A DNA stretch of 64,000 nucleotides from CAITWD01 sp963727285 (GTDB lineage: Bacteria > Actinomycetota > Thermoleophilia > Miltoncostaeales > Miltoncostaeaceae), in the NCBI GenBank assembly GCA_963727285.1, contig CAVSFF010000011.1, forward strand, positions 124,001 through 188,000, read 5' to 3'. Shown here in pieces: positions 59,088 through 64,000 of this stretch. Every line of letters begins with the position of its first letter. Position 1 is the first letter of the stretch. The translations under genes were made by a program, and so were the position numbers. The notes under the pieces are model-generated. The model was not told the DNA's origin. It saw only the letters and a list, made by a program, of their open reading frames with translations, and did not search any database.

Positions 59088-59879
59088 ATGTCACGTACCG
59101 CTCGCGTACTGGCGCTCGCCAACCAGAAGGGTGGCGTCGCCAAGACCACCACGACCATCAACCTGGGCGTCGCCCTGAAGGACCAGGGATACCGCGTACT
59201 CGCGGTCGACCTGGATCCCCAGAGCAATCTGTCGATGAGCCAGGGGATCGACGTCGAGGATCTCGCACTGACGATGTATGACGTCCTCGTGCGCGAGATC
59301 CCGATGGCCAACCTGATCCAGACCCGCGAGATCGATATCGCGCCGGCGGGAATCGAACTGGCCGGCGCCGAGCTGGCCCTGACCGCGACCATCGGCCGCG
59401 AGCGCGCTCTGCAGCGCTCCCTGCGCCCGCTGATGGAGAAGTACGACGTGATCCTGATCGACACGCCGCCGTCGCTCGGCCTGCTGACCATCAACGCCAT
59501 GGTCGCCTCGCACGGGGTGATCGTGCCGGTCCAGTGCGAGTACCTGTCGCTGCGCGGGCTCGCGCAGCTCCAGGCCACCCTCGAACAGGTCCGTGAGCAT
59601 CTGAACCCTGAGATCGCGATCGTCGGGATACTCCCGACGATGTACGACGGGCGCACGCTGCACAGCCGGGAGGCCATCGACGTGCTGACCCAGAGTTTCG
59701 GGGACATCGTCTACCCGATCCGCATCGGCAAGACGATCCGCTTCGCCGAGGCCCCCGTGAGCGGCCACAGCGTCATGACCTACGATCCGAATGGCCAGGC
59801 CGCGCGCTGGTATCGCCAGCTCGGGAATCTGGTCATCGAGCGTGAGCTGAGTCCCGTTGCCGAGGAGGTAGGTGCATGA
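59088..59879 (+). CDS. parA: ParA/Soj-type ATPase
   Basis: A 263-residue Walker-type cytoskeletal ATPase. The deviant Walker A is KGGVAKTTTTINLG (from residue 14), Walker A-prime is DLDPQSNLS and Walker B is YDVILIDTPPSLG. ParA proteins bind DNA non-specifically and position chromosomes or protein complexes. No parB follows and no parS site was noticed; the next gene, overlapping by 4 bp, is an FtsZ. MinD is an alternative label, but no C-terminal amphipathic membrane helix is evident. Confidence 0.88.
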   Translation: MSRTARVLALANQKGGVAKTTTTINLGVALKDQGYRVLAVDLDPQSNLSMSQGIDVEDLALTMYDVLVREIPMANLIQTREIDIAPAGIELAGAELALTATIGRERALQRSLRPLMEKYDVILIDTPPSLGLLTINAMVASHGVIVPVQCEYLSLRGLAQLQATLEQVREHLNPEIAIVGILPTMYDGRTLHSREAIDVLTQSFGDIVYPIRIGKTIRFAEAPVSGHSVMTYDPNGQAARWYRQLGNLVIERELSPVAEEVGA

Positions 59880-61111
59880 CCCCGCGTTCCGGTCGCGCCA
59901 GCATGCGCGAGGGTCCGCTCTCCAATCTGTTCAAGAGCACCGAGACGTCGCGCGCCGCCGCCGGTACCGAGCAGCTGTTTGCTCCCACCGACGACATGCC
60001 GGCCGCGAACCTCAACAGCTACGTTGCGGTCATTCGCGTCGTCGGTGTCGGTGGAGCGGGCTGTAACGCGGTGAACCGGATGGTCGAGGCCGGGATCCGC
60101 GGCGTCGAGTTCATCGCCGTCAACACGGACCGCCAGGCCCTCGACGCCTGCGACGCCGACGTCCGCATCCCCGTCGGGCTCGAGCTGACCCACGGACGTG
60201 GAACCGGCGGCAATCCCGAGATCGGCGAGCAGTCCGTACGCGAGTCGGAGGAAGCGCTGCGCCGCGCGCTGCGGGGCAGCGACCTCGTGTTCATCGCCGC
60301 CGGCGAGGGTGGCGGCATGGGCAGCGGCGGGGCCCCGATGATCGCCCGCATCGCCCGCGAGCTCGGTGCGCTGACGGTCGCGGTCGTGACCAAGCCGTTC
60401 GCCTTCGAGGGCAAGCGGCGGTCGGAGGTCGCCGCCGAGGGCATCGCCTACCTGCACGAGACCGCCGACACGGTCATCGTGATCCCGAACGACCGCCTGA
60501 TGAGCGTGCTCGAGCGGGGCACGAGCATGGTCGACGCCTTCCAGGTCACCGACGACCTGCTGCGCCAGGGCGTTCAGGGGATCTGCGACATGATCACCCT
60601 TCCCGGGCTGATCAATCTGGACTTCGCCGACGTCCGCACCGTCATCCGCGACGCCGGTGAGGCGCTGCTCGGGATCGGATACGCCGGCGGCGGCAACCGT
60701 GCCGCCGAGGCGGCCCAGGCGGCGATCTCGTCCGCACTCCTCGAGACGCCGATCGACGGAGCCCAGGGCGTGCTGCTGGGGATTACCGGGGGGCCGGACC
60801 TGTCGCTGATGGAGATCTCCGAGGCCGCAGAGATCGTCGCCGCCGCGGCCGACCCGGAGGCCAACATCATCTTCGGCGCCGCCATCGACCCGGAGCTGAC
60901 GGGCCAGGTGTGGGTCACGGTCGTCGCCGCGAACTTCAGCGGCGTGCGGGCGGCACCGCCCGCGAACCCGGAGGCCGAGGCGCTGGCGGCGCAGTCGGTC
61001 CCGCGGGCCATCGGCCGCTCGGTCGCATCGGTCAGCCTCGCGGCGCCGGATCCCGACGTCGCCCGTCCGGATCGCGGTACCGCATCGGGTGCGGGTGACG
61101 CCGGCTCCTGA
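59876..61111 (+). CDS. FtsZ-family GTPase with variant tubulin signature
   Basis: A 411-residue FtsZ homologue coupled to parA. After an unusual 50-residue N-terminal extension, the core has VGVGGAGCNAVNRM, the signature loop GEGGGMGSGGAP (residues 143-154, Met148 and Ser150 where FtsZ has Thr and Thr), PNDRLM and the catalytic T7 loop NLDFAD (247-252). The core ends near residue 370; the remaining 40 residues lack the FtsA/SepF-binding C-terminal peptide. It is probably a second FtsZ rather than the divisome FtsZ of the dcw cluster, which is not in the window. Confidence 0.85.
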   Translation: MTPRSGRASMREGPLSNLFKSTETSRAAAGTEQLFAPTDDMPAANLNSYVAVIRVVGVGGAGCNAVNRMVEAGIRGVEFIAVNTDRQALDACDADVRIPVGLELTHGRGTGGNPEIGEQSVRESEEALRRALRGSDLVFIAAGEGGGMGSGGAPMIARIARELGALTVAVVTKPFAFEGKRRSEVAAEGIAYLHETADTVIVIPNDRLMSVLERGTSMVDAFQVTDDLLRQGVQGICDMITLPGLINLDFADVRTVIRDAGEALLGIGYAGGGNRAAEAAQAAISSALLETPIDGAQGVLLGITGGPDLSLMEISEAAEIVAAAADPEANIIFGAAIDPELTGQVWVTVVAANFSGVRAAPPANPEAEALAAQSVPRAIGRSVASVSLAAPDPDVARPDRGTASGAGDAGS

Positions 61112-62693
61112 GGCCGGCGCGACGCGCGGGGTAGTCGCGGCAGGGCATTGGGCGTCGGCGCAAGCCGGCGCCCGAATTCTGGCCGAGGGCGGCAACGCCG
61201 TCGACGCCGCGATCGCCGCGTCGTTTGCGGCCGCCGTCTGCGAGGGCCCCCTGACCGGACCCGGCGCGGGCGGGTTCCTGATGGTGGCCGGGCCACGGAC
61301 GGCACCGACGTTTCTGGATTTCTTCGTGTCGGTGCCCGGTCTCGGCCCCGACGGCGCGCGGCTGGACCCGTCGGACCTCAGTGCGTTTACCGTCCCGTTC
61401 GGCGACGCGAATCAGGTCTTCCACATCGGGGCGGCATCCGTGGCGGTGCCCGGAATGCTGCAGGGGCTCTTTGCGGCATGGGAGCGCTTTGCCCGCCTGC
61501 CGCTGGTCGAGCTGGTGGCGCCCGCCATCGAGCTGGCCCGCGCGGGGATCGCGGTCGGCCCAGAGGCCGCCTATCTGTGGCGGATCCTGGGCGAGATGCT
61601 GATCTTCACGCCCGAATCTGCGGCCATCTACGCGCCGGGTGGAGCGCTGCTGGGCGAGGGCGATGTCTTCCGGAACCCGGCACTGGCCGAGACGTTCGAG
61701 GAGCTGGCGCGCACCGGGCCGCAGTCGATCGGGCCCGGAGGATGGCTGTCGGAGCGCATCGTCGAGGGGCTGGCGGCCACGGGCGGGCTGGTCACGGCCG
61801 CCGACATGGCCGACTATCGCGTCCTCGAACGACCCCCGTTGGCGGTGGCCTTCCGCGGGCGCACGATCGTGACGAACCCGCCGCCGTCGTCCGGGGGCGT
61901 GCTGATCGCCGCCGCGCTGTCGTACCTCGCCGACCGTCCGGTGGCGACGGGGGAGGTGCGCCGCTACCGCGATCTGGTCGATGCCGGTGAGTTTGCGAAC
62001 GCCTTGCGGACGGCCGCCTTCGCGCTTCGGCTGCACGAGCTCGACGGGGCCGATGTCACCGACTGGACGGAGGTCGCCACCGGCGAGCCCGCACCCGCCG
62101 TGACGCGGGGGCCGAACGGCACCACCCACGTCAGCGTGATCGACCGCGACGGCATGATCGCGTCGCTGTCGAGCAGCAACGGCACCGCATCGGGGGTGAT
62201 GGTTCCCGGCACCGGCTTCCTGCTCAACAACATGATGGGTGAAGCGGACCTGAATCCGGCCGGATTTGGCACCATGGATCCCGGAATGCGGATGACCTCG
62301 ATGATGGCGCCGACGATCGTGATGGACGGGTCCGTGCCGCGCCTGGGCCTCGGGTCGGCCGGGTCGAACCGGCTGCGATCGGCGATCCTGCAGACGCTGG
62401 TTGACATCCTTGATGACGGCTTGCCGGTTGCCGAGGCCGTATCCCGTGCGCGCGTCCATCCCGAGGCGGGTGGCATCGACGTCGAGGGCGGCGTTCCCGA
62501 CGTGGTCGCCGACGCCCTGGAGGCGGTGGGCCGACCCGTGCGTCGGTGGGGCGACCGGAACCTGTTCTTCGGCGGGGTCAGCGCCGTCGGGAGGGTGGGT
62601 GATCGCCTTGATGGTGCCGGCGACCCCCGCCGCGGGGGTGCCGCGTTCGGCGTAACCGATACGAATGAGGTGATCGAGCTATCGACCCAGTAA
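61089..62693 (+). CDS. gamma-glutamyltransferase-like Ntn hydrolase
   Basis: A 534-residue protein of the gamma-glutamyltransferase family, which cleaves gamma-glutamyl bonds. The start of the small subunit, the self-processing Thr nucleophile, is Thr345 in GTTHVSV. The large-subunit beginning (EGGNAVDAAIAASFAAAV) and the conserved NNMMGE after the Thr, followed by the PRMR-like PGMRMTSMM, are present. No signal peptide is visible, whereas classic enzymes are exported. GTG at 61089 overlaps ftsZ by 23 bp; GTG at 61095 is possible. Confidence 0.85.
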   Translation: MRVTPAPEAGATRGVVAAGHWASAQAGARILAEGGNAVDAAIAASFAAAVCEGPLTGPGAGGFLMVAGPRTAPTFLDFFVSVPGLGPDGARLDPSDLSAFTVPFGDANQVFHIGAASVAVPGMLQGLFAAWERFARLPLVELVAPAIELARAGIAVGPEAAYLWRILGEMLIFTPESAAIYAPGGALLGEGDVFRNPALAETFEELARTGPQSIGPGGWLSERIVEGLAATGGLVTAADMADYRVLERPPLAVAFRGRTIVTNPPPSSGGVLIAAALSYLADRPVATGEVRRYRDLVDAGEFANALRTAAFALRLHELDGADVTDWTEVATGEPAPAVTRGPNGTTHVSVIDRDGMIASLSSSNGTASGVMVPGTGFLLNNMMGEADLNPAGFGTMDPGMRMTSMMAPTIVMDGSVPRLGLGSAGSNRLRSAILQTLVDILDDGLPVAEAVSRARVHPEAGGIDVEGGVPDVVADALEAVGRPVRRWGDRNLFFGGVSAVGRVGDRLDGAGDPRRGGAAFGVTDTNEVIELSTQ

Positions 62694-62722
62694 CCGCAGA
62701 ACACGACGGGATCACCTACCGG

Positions 62723-62983
62723 TTGGTCGCCGACGGGGTCCGGTCCTCGCTCTCGGACGGGCCACCGATGCTGTGGGGCTTCGAAGTGCGCGTGATCGAC
62801 GGGGATCGGATCGTCGGCGTCAAGACCTGCTTTGTCAGTCGCGTCAGCGTCCAGGCGCGCAACCCGGACGCGCTCGACGCGCCGGGCGAGATCCTCTACC
62901 CGGTGCTGCACGAACTCGCCTACGAAAAGGTGGCGGCCGCCGTCCGTGAGGGCGATCTCGGGGACGAACTGGTCTTCGCCTGA
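62723..62983 (+). CDS. hypothetical protein
   Basis: An 86-residue protein with alternating strands (GFEVRVIDGDRIVGVKTCFV) and an acidic C-terminus. The frame stays open upstream to 62669 and the residues there (EHDGITYRL) look continuous with the protein, but no standard start occurs there; the TTG at 62723 is the only one. The true start is uncertain. Function unknown. Confidence 0.45.
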   Translation: MVADGVRSSLSDGPPMLWGFEVRVIDGDRIVGVKTCFVSRVSVQARNPDALDAPGEILYPVLHELAYEKVAAAVREGDLGDELVFA

Positions 62984-62992
62984 GGACGTCGG

Positions 62993-63271
62993 CTAACGGC
63001 CGACGTCGCCCAGCGGTCCGGCGCCCGGGCGGTCCGACGGACCGACCTCGTCGATGATGACGTGCCCGCCGTCGTGCGGCAGATGGATGACCAGGCGCCC
63101 GTCGACGCTCCGGCGGCGGAACGTAAAGTTCCATTCCTCGTCGGTCCAGTTCGCCCACGTGACCGCCAGTTCGCCGTCGTCGGGGTAGGCCTCGGCGATG
63201 ATGTCGACGGCGGATGCCAGGGCGGCCGCGCCGGCCGGGCCGAGCATGTCGCGCAGGCGGCGGGGGTTCAT
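62993..63271 (-). CDS. hypothetical protein
   Basis: A 92-residue protein without recognised family; an N-terminal helical part (LRDMLGPAGAAALASAVDII) is followed by beta strands (ELAVTWANWTDEEWNFTFRR and GRLVIHLPHDGGHVII). It overlaps the ygfZ stop by 4 bp (ATGA) and is probably cotranscribed with it. Confidence 0.55.
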   Translation of the reverse strand: MNPRRLRDMLGPAGAAALASAVDIIAEAYPDDGELAVTWANWTDEEWNFTFRRRSVDGRLVIHLPHDGGHVIIDEVGPSDRPGAGPLGDVGR

Positions 63272-64000
63272 GAGAGCGGTAGGGGGCGGATCGTCGCCGG
63301 CACCGATCCCGGCCCGACGGTGACGACCGCCCCATCGGGTGCGTCCCGCCGCAGGATGCCGAGCGCGATGACCCCCAATTCCGGATCCGCGGCAACGGAT
63401 GTCACCGTCCCGATCACGCGGTCGCCGGCCCGGACCTCGCCCCCGGCCGGGAGCGGGTCGGCCGCGACGAGGCCCCGCAGCAGCTTGTTGACCTGGCCGC
63501 GGTGCTGGGCGCGGGCCACGGTCTCCTGACCGAGATAACACCCCTTGGTGAAGTCGACCACCCGATCGGTCAGCAGGGCTTCCTGGACGAGCGTCTTCGG
63601 GCCGGTATCGACCCCGATGCGGGGGACCCCCGCCCGGATCCTGAGGCGCTCGGCCTCGTCGGCATCCATGGGCGGGAGCGCGAGATCGGCCGCCGCCGCG
63701 GTCGGGTCGTCGACGACGACGGTGACGGTACCCGGCATCCACCCCGGAGCGCGGACGCCGCCGAGACGTGTCGCGTCCGCAGCGCCGGTCGTCACGGTCG
63801 CGGCCTGTTCCGGTCCAAGGAGCACGAGATCCTCGGAAAAGTGGAAACGCTCGAGATCGGCAAACAGTCCGTCCGCCGCGTCCGGCTCCGTGATCACGGT
63901 AAAGCTGTCGGCGTCCTCACGGACGATCTGCAGCGGCGCGGTGATGTGGCCGCGCGCGTCGAGCAACAGTGCGAGGCGCCCCTCGCCGACCTCGAGGCCG
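63268..64000 (-). CDS. ygfZ: YgfZ/GcvT-like folate-binding protein (5' partial)
   Basis: The frame runs through the right window edge; about 244 residues are visible. The diagnostic KGCYLGQETVARAQHRGQVN motif with its Cys is intact, as is the N-terminal GRLALLLDARGHI at the edge. YgfZ (IBA57) supports assembly or repair of iron-sulfur clusters in radical SAM enzymes such as MiaB, using tetrahydrofolate. The first residues are outside the window. It is coupled to the small gene downstream. Confidence 0.88.
   Translation of the reverse strand, partial: GLEVGEGRLALLLDARGHITAPLQIVREDADSFTVITEPDAADGLFADLERFHFSEDLVLLGPEQAATVTTGAADATRLGGVRAPGWMPGTVTVVVDDPTAAAADLALPPMDADEAERLRIRAGVPRIGVDTGPKTLVQEALLTDRVVDFTKGCYLGQETVARAQHRGQVNKLLRGLVAADPLPAGGEVRAGDRVIGTVTSVAADPELGVIALGILRRDAPDGAVVTVGPGSVPATIRPLPLS

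Overview
The window is a dense, very GC-rich bacterial chromosome segment of housekeeping genes. It starts inside a zinc-dependent dehydrogenase and ends inside a YgfZ/GcvT-like gene. Many starts are GTG or TTG, many genes overlap by 4 bp (GTGA/ATGA), and gaps are short. I see no insertion sequence, prophage, CRISPR array or rRNA operon; the only RNA gene is one tRNA-Gln. The lineage signal is actinobacterial (DUF2469, the eno-ftsB-DUF501 order, an FtsZ with the actinobacterial GEGGG..GGAP loop, CarD, a DEDDh/GIY-YIG fusion, an F420-type reductase) mixed with genes best known from Firmicutes (SigH, YyaC, YacL-type PIN-TRAM, CsrA). A deep-branching actinobacterium such as a member of the Thermoleophilia fits best; this is an inference from gene content.

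Layout. 0.8-6.2 kb (mostly minus): a 3-hydroxyacyl-CoA dehydrogenase, argF, rhomboid, DUF2007 and FIST operon, and a PAP2 phosphatase. 6.3-28.4 kb (plus): a thioredoxin lipoprotein, then tilS-hpt-ftsH-folP-folBK-DUF2469-coaX-dus-greA-lysS-rpsR-(CXXC mini-protein)-clpC-radA-carD-yacL-ispD-PHP-ispF-cysS-rlmB-sigH. This is the order of the Bacillus subtilis yac region with a few substitutions. 28.4-35 kb: a glyoxalase-fold protein, a DEDDh exonuclease/GIY-YIG fusion, a mutY-mutT pair, phoU and small unknown genes. 35-47.6 kb (plus): tRNA-Gln, glmU-prs-rplY-pth-mfd, a foldase lipoprotein, mazG, a histidine-kinase-like protein lacking its His, eno, ftsB/divIC and DUF501; this matches the Bacillus yab region plus actinobacterial eno-ftsB-DUF501. 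47.6-56 kb (mixed strands): ogt with a small gene under a LexA-type box, rpoZ with a long acidic tail, csrA, dedA, a FliS-like protein, a CBS protein, an RsbW-like ATPase, the sporulation-family protein YyaC, a TfoX C-terminal-domain protein and hflX. 56.5-64 kb (plus, then minus): a NarL-type two-component pair, parA, a variant ftsZ, gamma-glutamyltransferase and ygfZ.

How it works together: most genes serve translation and tRNA modification (tilS, dus, lysS, cysS, rlmB, rpsR, rplY, pth), folate, CoA, isoprenoid, PRPP and cell-wall precursor synthesis, proteostasis (ftsH, clpC, foldase) and DNA repair (radA, mfd, mutY/mutT, ogt, SOS gene). The unusual points are the variant FtsZ paired with ParA, sporulation-type SigH and YyaC, csrA and a FliS-like gene without other flagellar genes nearby, an Asp-for-His kinase, the canonical LexA box over a small unknown gene, a 59-residue CXXC protein in the position Bacillus mcsA occupies before clpC, and a recurring leaderless promoter pattern (a -10 hexamer of form YAnnnT placed 6-10 nt before the start codon).
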